A stretch of DNA of 64,000 nt, taken from Reticulitermes speratus (Eukaryota > Arthropoda > Insecta > Blattodea > Rhinotermitidae). The DNA is taken from assembly GCA_021186555.1 (NCBI GenBank), contig JAJKFL010000011.1, positions 31,855,611 through 31,919,610 on the forward strand. Direction: 5' to 3'. The notes beneath the pieces are model-generated. The model searched no databases. It worked only from the letters and a program-made list of their open reading frames with translations, and had not been told where the DNA came from. Positions 1 through 10,600 of this stretch are shown one piece after another. The translations under genes were made by a program, and so were the position numbers. Each line of letters opens with the position of its first letter. Within the stretch, counting starts at the first letter, position 1.

Positions 1-361
1 TATCCAGTTGTTATTACATAAGACACTTGTGCATAAGCTAATACAAACTAATATGACAATAACACACTAAGTGTACTGCGTCTCGATGAAATACATTCCT
101 TTCACGATCAACAGTAGCATGGAAGAGGAGGCTTTGAACCATATTTTGGCAATATTTATTTTGTCAAATTCAGAAGGACTTCTCTAACCAAACACAAGCT
201 GTAATGTTGTCAAGTTACGTACACTTTTATTTATGAACTCCCTGTGTCCGACGACACATCCCTTCAATAATAAAGCTTTTAAACATATTTCCAACACTTA
301 AAAATTAATGGTTCAAATATGTGTTATGATTTTTGAATGTGATTTTCTGAAAAAAAAACAT

Positions 362-402
362 AAGCGTTTCGAGGTCTACAGTTCATCTTCAGTTTATGTA
401 CG
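362..402 (-). ncRNA. Degenerate hammerhead-like motif next to a Penelope-like fragment
   Basis: On the - strand a CTGAAGA box is followed by a short spacer and GAAAC, and the outer bases CATAA and TTATG can pair as stem I. The stem III/cleavage part (expected ACATGT) is not intact, so activity is unlikely. It lies just upstream of a Penelope-like coding fragment, where such ribozymes are known to occur. Confidence 0.3.
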
Positions 403-556
403 TCATTAATCACAAGATGCGAGTTTACAGTCTTAAGAGATTTATTACGGATAGTATGTTATATTGTCAATTTCAATCACTTCAAAACCACTAAGATTCT
501 ATCACAACCATAAACTGTACAAACATGTACATTAAAATTTCACAATTCACCAACAA

Positions 557-1038
557 ATGCACTTCACTATTAAAATTAATAGTTTGTTAAAAAGCTTATA
601 TATAAACATTCGAGTGAAAGGGGACAATAGTAGAAACCATCAAACAAAACTAGCAGCAGTAAAGTATAGAATAAATTTGGAACTAAAACACCTATATAAG
701 AAAAAAGTATATCTGAATCAACAACTATACCAAGCACATTTAGAATGTGCCCAATATTGGCAAAAAGCATGGTGTTGCATACAAAATTGCATTGGACATA
801 AGATACGGAACATGAGTGACATACTATACAGAAAACTGAACAAAAAAACTGGAAAGTTTACGACACATGAAAAAGAAACAAACAAAACAATACACAGAAC
901 GTAACACACGAACCACGATACAATTCTACACTAGGGTCAAAAATATGACAGACATACAGTTCAGCCATGAAGAGGAACAAATTCTAAAACTAGGCCTAAA
1001 CTACGCATATGAAGACAATATTAAGTATGTACATTAAA
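557..1038 (+). pseudogene. Penelope-like element, decayed N-terminal coding fragment
   Basis: An open frame from 557 to 904 encodes a basic, coiled-coil-like stretch with the pattern LYKKK..LNQQLYQAHLECA..W. This matches what I know of the N-terminal region of insect Penelope-like reverse transcriptases. After a stop the similarity resumes in another frame around 924-1038 (FYTRVKNMTDIQFS, then an EEE-rich segment), so the fragment is frameshifted. The reverse transcriptase and GIY-YIG domains are absent because the element is truncated near 1040. Recognition is from memory of the family; a profile search would settle it. Confidence 0.6.
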
Positions 1039-1169
1039 AGTCTTTGCACGAAGTGTCCCTACGTGGTATTATAACAGAACACGTTATAGGAACGCCAACA
1101 AATTTTGGTAACTCCACTCATAAGTGTGACGGACTTAAGTACATAAGGTTGATATGTACATCAAAGGTA

Positions 1170-1425
1170 AAGGTCTCCCTGCAAAATACCATTAAGGCGC
1201 AGAAGGGGAGTAGGAGTATTGCTGCACTCACTATTAACCTCGGCGCAAGACGTGGATGTGTATTCAAAGCCACGTCGCAGCCGCTTTAGCACCGGTAAAG
1301 TGCCCCCAGTACCCATTCTACAGGAGGGTGCGTAGAAGAGCAAATACTTTCCCTTACCGGGTCCGAACCTCGAAACGTCCAGCCCGTAGCAAGTCGCTAT
1401 ACCGACTGCGCTATACTGGCCCCGC
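1170..1425 (-). mobile_element. tRNA-derived SINE, type A (reverse)
   Basis: Read on the - strand this begins with a tRNA-like head: A box GTATAGCGCAGTCGGTATAGC and a B box GGTTCGGACCC. A unique body follows that ends near the phrase CCTTAATGG. The same head and body occur at 26663-26928, 28005-28266 and inside the composites at 5793 and 23109, so this is a dispersed SINE family. The tRNA part has lost cloverleaf integrity and is not a functional tRNA. Confidence 0.8.
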
Positions 1426-1430
1426 ATATG

Positions 1431-2232
1431 TTATAACTTATAGCAAAAGAAAAAAATAACGAATTACAAAGAGTTCCCACAATGAAAAATAATGTACTGT
1501 ACAACTAGAGGGGCCTTAGAAGCAGGAGACAATACTGCTATGAACAAAATATCATTGTCCTGAGATGGTGAAGCTCTGACTCTTAAACTACGATATAAAT
1601 TTGTTTAAAGATGTTAAAAGACACGACTGTACACGTGTTTAAGGTTTTAGTTTCAAAGATCTTCAAAATGTACGAATGCAACCACAGCAGATATTACTAC
1701 GTGACTCAAAACTGAAAACAGCTGATACAAAGACAATGACGGTAATGCTACTGATATCGAAGCACATGTGCCTGTCAGTAAGCAATATCACTAAGTGCTG
1801 AAGTCAGGGAGTAAGTGTACAATTTGTTAAGCTTATAACTCAACGTTCAACTGATGCAACAAACTTCAAAAAGCCGGCGTGTTCAACGCCCTTGCAAAAC
1901 AAAAGTCCTTGTATTTCAGGCCCTACATTTAACAGCCCTAGACAATGTATAATGCCAATCCAGATCCTCCAAACAAAGGGGATTCATTAGCGGAAAATAT
2001 GTAGGCTTGTATTCCGAAGACGCCCTTTCGAATATCCATCGGAGATCTTTAGGCTTCCGATGTTTTCATCACTCCATCCATCAAAATGACAGGAATGTGC
2101 CTCCACTAGGCCATGACCGCTTTTTTTCTAATCCTTTCCAATTTGGCGTACATGAATCGACACCTAAGATTCTGACTTAAAGACTGCGTTGCAATGTTAT
2201 ATAGCACGATTACAGAAACCTTCGCCTCAAAT
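1431..2232. other. Spacer without recognised content
   Basis: AT-rich unique-looking DNA. I see no convincing ORF, tRNA or repeat in this stretch. Confidence 0.4.
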
Positions 2233-3157
2233 ATGATATTGCAGTATTATCTATCCAGCGTCGCTGAAGGGTATCAAGAATATTGCAATATTATCTATCC
2301 AGCGTAGCTGAAGGGTATCAAGAATATTGCAGTATTATCTATCCAGCGTCGCTGAAGGGTATCAAGAATATTGCAGTATTATCTATCCAGCGTCGCTGAA
2401 GGGTATCAAGAATATTGCAATATTATCTATCCAGCGTCGCTGAAGGTTATCAATAATATTACAGTATTATCTATCCAGCGTCGCTGAAGGGCATCAATAA
2501 TATTGCAATATTATCTATCCAGCGTCGCTGAAGGTTATCAATAATATTGCAGTATTATCTATCTAGCGTCGCTGAAGGGTATCAATAATATTGCAATTTT
2601 ATCTATCCAGCGTCGCTGAAGGGTATCAAGAATATTGCAATATTATCTATCTAGCGTCGCTGAAGGGTATCAATAATATTGGAATATTATCTATCCAGCG
2701 TCGCTGAAGGTTATCAAGAATATTGCAATATTATCTATCCAGCGTCGCTGAAGGGTATCAATAATATTGCAATATTATCTATCCAGCGCCGCTGAAGGGT
2801 ATCAAAATTATTGCAATATTATCTATCCAGCGTCGCTGAAGGGTATCAATAATATTGCAATATTATCTATCCAGCGTCGCTGAAGGGTATCAAGAATATT
2901 GCAATATTATCTATCCAGCGTCGCTGAAGGTTATCAAGAATATTGCAATATTATCTATCCAGCGTCGCTGAAGGGTATCAATAATATTGCAATATTATCT
3001 ATCCAGCGCCGCTGAAGGGTATCAAGAATATTGCAATATTATCTATCCAGCGTCGCTGAAGGGTATCAATAATATTGCAGTATTATCTATCCAGCGTCGC
3101 TGAAGGGTATCAATAACATTGCAATATTATCTATCCAGCTCCGCTGAAGGGTATCAA
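2233..3157. repeat. 44-bp minisatellite, about 21 copies
   Basis: A 44-bp unit containing ATTATCTATCCAGCG and CGCTGAAGGGTATCAA repeats head to tail. The spacing of the CCAGCG word (2255, 2299, and so on) is 44 bp. Copies differ by a few substitutions (for example AAGAATATT versus AATAATATT). No reading frame stays open through it. Confidence 0.95.
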
Positions 3158-3159
3158 AC

Positions 3160-3840
3160 CCTCGAAAGTAAGTCGTACGACAATTATAAGAACAGCGAAG
3201 AAGAAGAATATGTGAGAAAAGAGAAAATAGCTGATTGTAAGCCTATGTGCTAATTTGCAGGATTTCCCTTCAAGTTATTAGATTTAATAATGCTATAAGC
3301 ACATTTGAATTGATAAGTTAACTATATAATTGAAAGTCTCTGTGCAATAAAATACGTATTGGGAAATGAAGAGTCACTCACCTAGTCAATGAACCGTTCA
3401 GTCTGGGTTTCATTGCTCGAAAAATCGCGGGAATTTTGTTCCTGCAAATGGCAGTACTGGAGTACTCTCCGTGCGCTACCAACGACATCTTTTGTTCTCG
3501 CTTTTATAGAAAGGGCTTCCTTGGGATACGAAAAAGTATTTTATGGCTTATTACATAGAAAACAATTTGGGACACGCTGGTTTAGGTACTCACTTATCAT
3601 ATACAGGTACCTGAAAATGGACCCAGCCCTTTCCAATCATACCTACGTAATTTTTTACCAGAATAAACGGCGTCAAATTAAAGAGCAGCGTAACACTAAA
3701 TGCACTTTAATAAATCAAACCAAAGAAAACACATCAAAATCGGTTCAAAATGACAGACCTTACGCTGTTCCAAACCTATGTATAGAACTTCAAATTCAGT
3801 CCTTGCGGAAAGGCGCCATATTGTCACTGACAATAAGATA
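3160..3840. other. Spacer upstream of the secreted-gene cluster
   Basis: It contains a 153-codon open frame (3389-3850) with no recognisable domain, which I do not call a gene. From about 3850 the sequence becomes similar to the region upstream of the second family gene (about 10350), marking the left end of the duplicated block. Confidence 0.4.
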
Positions 3841-4027
3841 CATCCTATAGAGTTTGTGAGCGTAATGTTTTCAATTGTAACTCAACGTCCCACTGCATTT
3901 CATTGTTCTTGAAACACAATATTTACGATATAAAATAAATAAACATTTTGAAGGTTACGTAACATAAAAACAGGAAATACTGTATTTATACAGATGTTTT
4001 TTTTTAAATTAAACCTCAATTCTTCAG

Positions 4028-4036
4028 TATAAAATA
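4028..4036 (+). promoter_or_regulatory. TATA box of first secreted-protein gene
   Basis: TATAAAATA lies 62 bp before the ATG, with a CACAGT initiator-like word about 32 bp downstream (A at 4060). The same promoter block, TATAAAAG followed by the same leader, precedes the second gene at 10539. Confidence 0.75.
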
Positions 4037-4089
4037 CAGCAGTTCCGGTGACCCAGCACAGTGCAGCTAACCTACCTGCAAGCTACAAC

Positions 4090-7000
4090 ATGAACGCCAA
4101 GATCTTGATCGTAGCGCTCTGCGCCTTTCAGGTAAGACAACACATTGCTCTTACATACGTCGCTTACAGACTGTTGTAACTGCAAACTATCATAAACAGT
4201 GCTGTTATTTCAGACAACAAGTAACAGCAGGCTTTAAAAAACGGCCTAATAACAGAAATATTTGCATATTTTTTAAAATAATTTATCACCGAAAAAACTC
4301 GCTTTATCACACATCGCAAAATAAGCAACATTCCTACTTCAAAACTTGATCAATACATAAACTGTTTACATATTTTAAATAATTAGTAATTGAAATCATA
4401 AAATCTACTTCATAGTATTTAAACCCAAAGTATAGCTACATACATAAAATAAGCAACCATACATGAATGCACACGAGTGTAATTTCATTATGCATGCATG
4501 TATTACTGCTAAAGATATTGCACTTGTCACAGTACATATGAAGATGGCAGCACTGATGATACGCGAAGGCTAAAGACCATCTTCTTTCGCTGTTGTAACA
4601 TAACACTGTGCAGAGTTAAGGTATAAGGAGACGAATGAGAGGATTGCCAAAGGAAAGTGGGATAGAAGACAAAAAGAGATAAAGAGGAAAAAAGGGAATG
4701 GTGCCCGGCTGAATTTTAACGTGTTTTCTTGGTCAACGATTTTCTCGCCAGTTTCATTCATTCATTCTGTAGTCTGACTTACGACAGGTCAGTAGCCTCT
4801 TCCAAAGCGAGTTCTCCACAGGGTGCGATCTAGTGCTTCCTCTTTCAATTTCCAGTATCTTCTCTTTTCCTTAAGGTCATCCAGCAGCTGCTTACGTCTT
4901 CTCCCTCGCCTTCCCGTCATTTCTATCCTTCCTTCTAACTTTCCTTCAATCACATGTTTCAGAAGGCAGTTTCTACGCAAGATGTGACCAATCCAGTTAG
5001 CCTTTCTTCTTTTTATTGTATGTACGATATTCCTCTCCTCCTTCACTCTGTGTAATACGTCTTCATTTCTCACACGATCGGTCCAACTGATCTTCTCCAT
5101 TCTTCTCCAGCACCACATTTCAAAACTTTCCAGATATTTCTGATCTACTTTCCGAAGTGTCCACGTTTCAGCACCACACAAAGCTATGCTCCAAACGTAG
5201 CACTTTACTAATTTATTCCTTAAATTTAAGTCCAGTTTGCTGGTGAAAAGAGTCCTCTTATTGAATGCTGCATTTGCCATGGCAATTCTCCAGTTTATTC
5301 TCCAATAAATTCCACACAAAATATTCCTAAAACATAAAGGTCAAGTCTCCTTCCTTTACAATACTTCAAGTTCAAATAAGTGTAACTTTTACTCTGAGGT
5401 GTTTTGATAGGCGGACGAATTATAAGAAGGTCCTAATATGCACAAACACTGGGCATTATTGCATATATTGATTCAGCAGTAGCTTTCGTAACAGAGGGTA
5501 CAAGGAGGAACCACTCGGAGAAGTTCAAATAATTAGAAAAGAATCTTCCATTCCAGAAAGAATGAATGCAATGGCAGTATAGGCACCGAACTCTGGTGAA
5601 AGGTTAGGTAAGAAAATCATTAAACCCGCAGGTCTCCATCTGCTTTTCTGCCGCGACACACTTGAAGAACGACGTCCAGATACGCGACACATTTTCAAGG
5701 GAATACCAAAATTTTAATGACAAAAATAAATAAGGGCACATGAACCATTCTTATTATTAAACATTGTATTACATAGAGTTTACAGAAGAATGTGGGCCGG
5801 GATAGCTCAGTATGTATAGCGACTCGCTACGGGCTGGACGGTCCGGGGATCGAATCCGCCGATCCCAGTGGCCGCGCGGTCTAAGGCGTGGGTCTTCGGC
5901 CGCTCGCTTACTGGGATTGTGGGTTCGAATCCCACCGGGGGCATGGATGTTTGTGTTGTGTTTGTCGTAAGGACGGTAGCATGGAACATAAAGTGACATG
6001 AAGGACGAAAGGATTTAAACAGTTCAAAAATGGATCAAAGGGGAAAACCCGGACAGGCAAATAAAAAAATAAAAAAAAAAAAAATCCCACCGGGGTCATG
6101 GATGTTTTTATTGTGTTTGTTGTAAGGACGGTAGTATGGAACGTAAAGTGACATGAAGGACGAAAGGATTTAAACAGTACAAAAATGGATCAAAGGGGAA
6201 AAAACCCCGGACAGGCAAAAAAAAAAATCCCGGTGGGGGCGAGATTTTTCACAGCCGTCCAGATCGGCCCTGGGGCCCACCCAGCCTCCTATAAAATGGG
6301 TACCGGGTCTCTTTCCTGGAGGTAAAGCGGCCGGGGCGTGGAGTTGACCACCCACCCTCATCCAGTGCCTGGGTTAAAGAAAGAGTACAGCTATACCTCT
6401 ACTTCCCCTCTGGGCCTTCTTGGCCTGTTCTAGGGAGAACTTTTTTTTACAGATGAATTATGATTAATATGCACATGACGCATGCGCACAGAAGCCGAAC
6501 GCTTCTCCGTCTCCCTCTAAATGCGAGTTTGAGGTTATGCCGTTCAGGGACAACAGTGCCATGACAATTTTAGTATTCAGCCAGCGAACTGCTTTGATGA
6601 TGGTCAAATTTCTCGCGACACAGCGTATCGCGACACACATTTTGAGTAGCGCCACACTAGACGATCCTTCGTCATTATAGACACATGTTAGATGCTAAGA
6701 AATTTTGTCTAATGTTTGACTCAATGCTCGAAACTATGAATTTTACACTAATCACACAAAGATATCATTAATGCTATTATTGCAATTAAAATAATTGTCA
6801 CTTCAAGTTTTGTTGGTTATATTGAAAATCCTTAATTTAATGGCGCTATCAGCGGCTCTGAACTTGTAATGCAGAATTATAGTACCCCTGATTATGATTT
6901 GTAGTGGGTGCGGGAGGACGCCGTTGTGGCCTATTGTAAATAAATATCCTGACAGCTGATTGGAGTGTCTAACGACTACCATGAAACACATCAGTAATAT

Positions 7001-9049
7001 AGCCAGTGTCCAATCGACATTTGAAACCCGGACGTCCCACATCCAAAGAGGGTTTAGAAACAATCGACCGGGACTGTATATTTTCTTTTCATGTTCGACA
7101 TTGGAGCTTGTCCTTGTTTCAGCTCGCCGCTGGCGGCATCATCGACGACTTCGTGGCAGGGCCCTTAGCCCTGGCCACTGCCCCCGTCAGTGCTTTTTTG
7201 AACACTGTCCAAGGACAGGCAGCCTTGGTCCAACAACAATTTCAGGATTTTTTCCAATCAGCGACCCAAAACCTTACATCACAACTTGATTTTGGGCTGT
7301 GGCAATTCGAACAAAATATCAGTGCGCTAAACGGCAGTTCCCAAGCTGATGCTTGCAATTTTAACCACACCCAACAATACTACTCAATTGGCAACGAATC
7401 ACGTAAGTAAAAGACATTTACACACACACACATATATATATATATATATTGTGTATATATATACATATATATACACATGCAGAGTAACGAGGCAGTGTCT
7501 CAGCTAATGAAGTTTATATCATACAGCAGGCCACGAGAGGATAAGGTCTTTCTGAATAATTGGGCAGACCCACGCAAATCATCTTTCTGCCAACCCTCCA
7601 CACGCATGCGTAAACACACCATAATTTTATTATTATTATTATGTCATGCAGGTTATGGCCAAAAACTCACTTTCGTATGGATGCGCCCCCTTATTCACCT
7701 GACTTGGCCCTAAATAACTTTTGGTTCTCTCCAAAATTAAATTTCGCCTAAAAGAGATGAACATTTGAAGACATCGAAGACTTTCAGAAAAATATGACGT
7801 CAGCATTGTAGGTTATTCCGAAAAAAGGAGTTGCATAAATATTTCAAACAGTGTCAGCATCACTGTAGTAAATGAACAGCTGATCAAGTGGTGACCCCTC
7901 TCATCAGGCTGCAGTTCTGCAGGCATATTTACTATAAATCATCCCAGCGACTTTAAAAGCCAAATTTACTAAACTGTACCATCTTTATCAATGCCGTTTT
8001 CTAAGTTCCGTAAAAACTGCATCATTCTAATGTACAATTATGGATTGTTACATGTTACTTCATTTCCGTCTGTGACCGTTTCACATTTTCCAACTGCTGC
8101 CTCCATCTGATTTGAAGAATATAAAATTATATAGAGAGCTATGTGATAGCTAAGGAAGCGTTGGAGATAGACATGTGAACTGATGTGTGTTAATTGTAAA
8201 ACGCAATATTTAAAATTCTGTATCAATCAATTCTTATATGTACAAAACTAAGGACATTAAGAATATGAGTGTATTGGGAATATGGACATGTCTGCTGGAA
8301 GCAGAAACCACTGCAGTTTTATAATTAGAGTTCAATTCGGTTATAACATCATGAAAGGGACTGAATATTTTGTGTCGTTATAAACGAGTGTCGTTATAAC
8401 CGAGGAGTATAATTTTAGTTTAAGAGTGACGAATTAATTTATACCACATAATATCTGACGATATAGACGAGGTGTCGTATAAACCTATGTCGTTATAAAC
8501 GGGTTCTACTGTATTAATTAATAGACCAAAGTTTTGGAAGAAATTCGAATTCACTCAAGAACTGACAAAATGTATCTTCACTAACAATTCTCCGCTTTTT
8601 CCTTTACAGTGGCGCTGTTCAAGGCAGGTGCTTCCATCCTAAACGAAACAATCGTGAATGGCAGCAAGATCCTCAGAAATGTTGCAAGCAATTTAAGCAG
8701 CGCTATCCCACAGGCAATTTCAAATTACACGACATGCGTCAGGAGTTATAAAGGCCTTTTCTCATTTATTGGAATAGGAACTTGCGCTGCCACAGTGGGG
8801 ACAAAACAATTCGCTGTTTTTGCGAACACAACCACTGCACAAATTCAATCAGCACAGCGGATTTTCAGTCAACTACTTAGTCCTTCCAGCGTGAACTCTA
8901 CGGTTCACACTCTACCTCAAATGGCAGAATTGACAGCACAAATTTTCACATCTGTGGCAGCCAAAATCGCGGCTGTCAACGAGCAGACGTGGGAATGCTT
9001 AGCGCAGGCACTGAATGCTTCGTTCACAGGATCGGATTCTAGCAACTGA
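4090..9049 (+). CDS. Secreted four-cysteine N-glycosylated family protein, gene 1
   Basis: Three exons are predicted: 4090-4131, 7123-7402 and 8610-9049, giving 253 aa. Intron 1 is phase 0 (CAG|GTAAGA...TTTCAG|CTC) and intron 2 is phase 1 (C|GTAAGT...TTACAG|TG). Exon 1 encodes [14 protein letters not shown], the core of a signal peptide that continues into LAAGG of exon 2. The mature protein is rich in Ala, Gln, Ser and Asn and looks helical. It has about a dozen N-x-S/T sequons and four cysteines: one near the end of exon 2, a pair C-x15-C in exon 3, and one near the C-terminus. This layout is shared with the genes at 10601, 26113 and 33295. Function is unknown; the pattern recalls insect secreted DUF725/TsetseEP proteins, which is unverified. 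A poly(A) signal follows at 9320. The GTG/ATG frames that read through the exon edges are not real starts. Confidence 0.85.
4755..5330 (-). mobile_element. Non-LTR retrotransposon (LINE) 3' end, reverse
   Basis: The - strand frame 5319-4789 encodes 176 aa resembling the C-terminal part of insect LINE ORF2: [18 protein letters not shown], then an [18 protein letters not shown] segment, then [13 protein letters not shown], ending in [10 protein letters not shown]. On the - strand the element ends in a short ATGA-type repeat (AATGAATGAATGAA, about 4755-4769), as expected for a LINE 3' end. It is 5'-truncated and sits in intron 1 of the first secreted gene. It has no counterpart in the duplicate gene, so it arrived after the duplication. 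Confidence 0.88.
5793..6440 (+). mobile_element. Composite SINE: type A interrupted by a tRNA-Leu-like SINE
   Basis: A type A tRNA head (GATAGCTCAG...GATCGAATCC) runs to about 5852. A second tRNA-like head follows (CCAGTGGCCGCGCGGTCTAA, B box GGTTCGAATCC) with its own body and A-rich tail. Most of that body is then repeated after an A-run at about 6085. The type A body resumes at about 6229 (CGGTGGGGGCGAGATTTTTC) and ends near 6440. The same order of parts occurs at 23109-23660. Confidence 0.8.
6660..7060. repeat. Intron block shared between the two duplicated genes
   Basis: Intron 1 upstream of exon 2 matches 13660-14040 in the second gene, for example TGTTAGATGCTAAGAAA and TGGAGTGTCTAACGAC in both. 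No coding content is seen; it is the diverged remainder of the tandem gene duplication. Confidence 0.6.
7640..7870 (+). pseudogene. Mariner transposase relic in intron 2 of gene 1
   Basis: A short stretch encodes [11 protein letters not shown] with phase changes, which is the third-Asp region of a mariner transposase. The downstream words GAAGACATCGAAGACTTTC and GAACAGCTGATCAAGTGG follow. The same relic lies in the same intron of the duplicate gene (14690-15200). Confidence 0.7.
8324..8513. mobile_element. Pogo/Tigger-like MITE, copy 1
   Basis: An approximately 190-bp element with ends related to CAGTAGAACCCGGTTATAAC in inverted orientation and internal GTCGTTATAA motifs. Two more copies lie at 9618 and 9985. 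It interrupts sequence that is continuous in the duplicate gene (TTTTATAATTA), so it is a post-duplication insertion. Confidence 0.7.
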
Positions 9050-9215
9050 ACAACAAGCACCATCACTACAGCACCTGTTTAAACCCATATAGTTGCAACT
9101 GGCACTTTAGAACCTACGACTTTCTGACCGATTCGTCTTCAAGTGTTGATATGTATACACACATATATATAGATAACAAAGTTAATATCATGGTATTACA
9201 GGACAGAAGAGGAAA

Positions 9216-9325
9216 AATAAATTTTGAGCGATGGAAATAGATATACCATAAGCATTCAAGTGCACTTTGTAACAACTCTGTACTGTCTACCATAAATTAA
9301 TTTTGATTACTCTATAAGGAATAAA
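9216..9325 (+). terminator. Poly(A) signals of gene 1
   Basis: AATAAA occurs at 9216-9221 and at 9320-9325. The second, with its downstream GT-rich TTTGGTGCTTTTC, is conserved at 16474 in the duplicate gene and is the likelier cleavage signal. Confidence 0.6.
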
Positions 9326-9617
9326 AATCAGAAGCATTATTTGGTGCTTTTCATTTCCCATGTCACTGTGTGCTACTTCTGAGAACAAAGAATATATATG
9401 AGCCGAAATGTTGATGCCAGTTTATTAGCTGGTTCTTAACACAGAAATGAAAAAATTTAACTTAATAAGAAGGAAGAGAAGTTCTAATACACTAAAAGTA
9501 TATCGGCAATAAAATAATACTAACGGGAGACTGATACAGTCGCGAAAGCACCCACGATGTTTCCACAGTCTTACGTGCTGCAAATCGAAAAAAAGTAGCT
9601 CTAATAAATATCAAGTA

Positions 9618-9802
9618 CAGTCCAACTCGGTTATAACGTCATGAAAAGGTCTGGATATTTTGTGTCGTTATAAACGAGTGTTGTTAGAAATCAGGAGTAT
9701 AATTTTATGGTTAACTTCGAGGAATTAATTGGTACCACAGGATATCTGACGATATAGACGAGATTTCTTATAAACCGATGTCGTTATAACCGGGTTCCAC
9801 TG
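9618..9802. mobile_element. Pogo/Tigger-like MITE, copy 2
   Basis: 185 bp starting CAGTCCAACTCGGTTATAAC and ending GTTATAACCGGGTTCCACTG, flanked by TA on both sides. No coding capacity. Confidence 0.8.
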
Positions 9803-9984
9803 TATTTATTAACGACACACTTCGATTAATGCTTCTATCATATTCACGTACATATTTCTAAGCAGTTACAACTTCCACAGGTAGAAAATTTTAAAAACAT
9901 ACGACTGAAAGTTCACTCTCCATATCAGCTGATATTTCACAGATATTTGCTTTTAAATTAATTGAAAAATTATTAGGAAAAATA

Positions 9985-10165
9985 CAGTCGAACTCCGTTA
10001 TAATGTCATAAAAGGGACTGAATATATTATGTCCTTACAAACGAATGTTGTTGTAACCAAGCACCATAATGTTACAGTTAACAGTAACGAATTAGTGCCA
10101 CAGAATATCTGACTGTATAGTCAAGGTTTCGTATAAACCGACGTCGTTATAACCGGGTTCTACTT
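9985..10165. mobile_element. Pogo/Tigger-like MITE, copy 3
   Basis: Starts CAGTCGAACTCCGTTATAAT after a TA and ends in GTTATAACCGGGTTCTACTT. More diverged than copy 2. Confidence 0.75.
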
Positions 10166-10538
10166 GTTTATATCTACTACAAAAGTCTTCTCTCCTCTCT
10201 CAACTATGCGGCGTCTAATACCACGCCAATGAGAGTTTTTATATTATAACTGATACAAACTAAACACAAATTCTGCTTTTCTAAATTTACTTAAATATCT
10301 TCAATTCATCCGCTACCGAATGACGCCGTGTGTCACTCAGAGCAAGACACATCCAACACAGATCGTGAACGCAGTGTTCTCAATTGTAACTTCACGTCCC
10401 AGTGCACTTCACTGCACTTACAACATGTTACACTTACGTCATACACTAAATAAATATATCGAAGCTTACGTAAAACACAGAAAGGCAATATGTGTTTATA
10501 CAAATGGTTTGTTCACCAGCTGTATGTTAATTCTTCAG

Positions 10539-10546
10539 TATAAAAG
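10539..10546 (+). promoter_or_regulatory. TATA box of second secreted-protein gene
   Basis: TATAAAAG 62 bp before the ATG at 10601. The leader from here to the start codon is nearly identical to that of gene 1. Confidence 0.75.
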
Positions 10547-10600
10547 ACAGCAGTTCCGGTCACCCAGCACAGTGCAGCTAACCTACCAGCAAGCTACAAC

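Noticed and set aside
3389-3850. 153-aa frame
   Set aside because: No domain, no signal peptide, no splice or promoter context; contains Asn/Lys-rich random-looking sequence.
5807-5999. Possible tRNA genes (A and B boxes) here and at other SINE heads
   Set aside because: Heads do not close a cloverleaf and are followed by SINE bodies with A-tails and target duplications.
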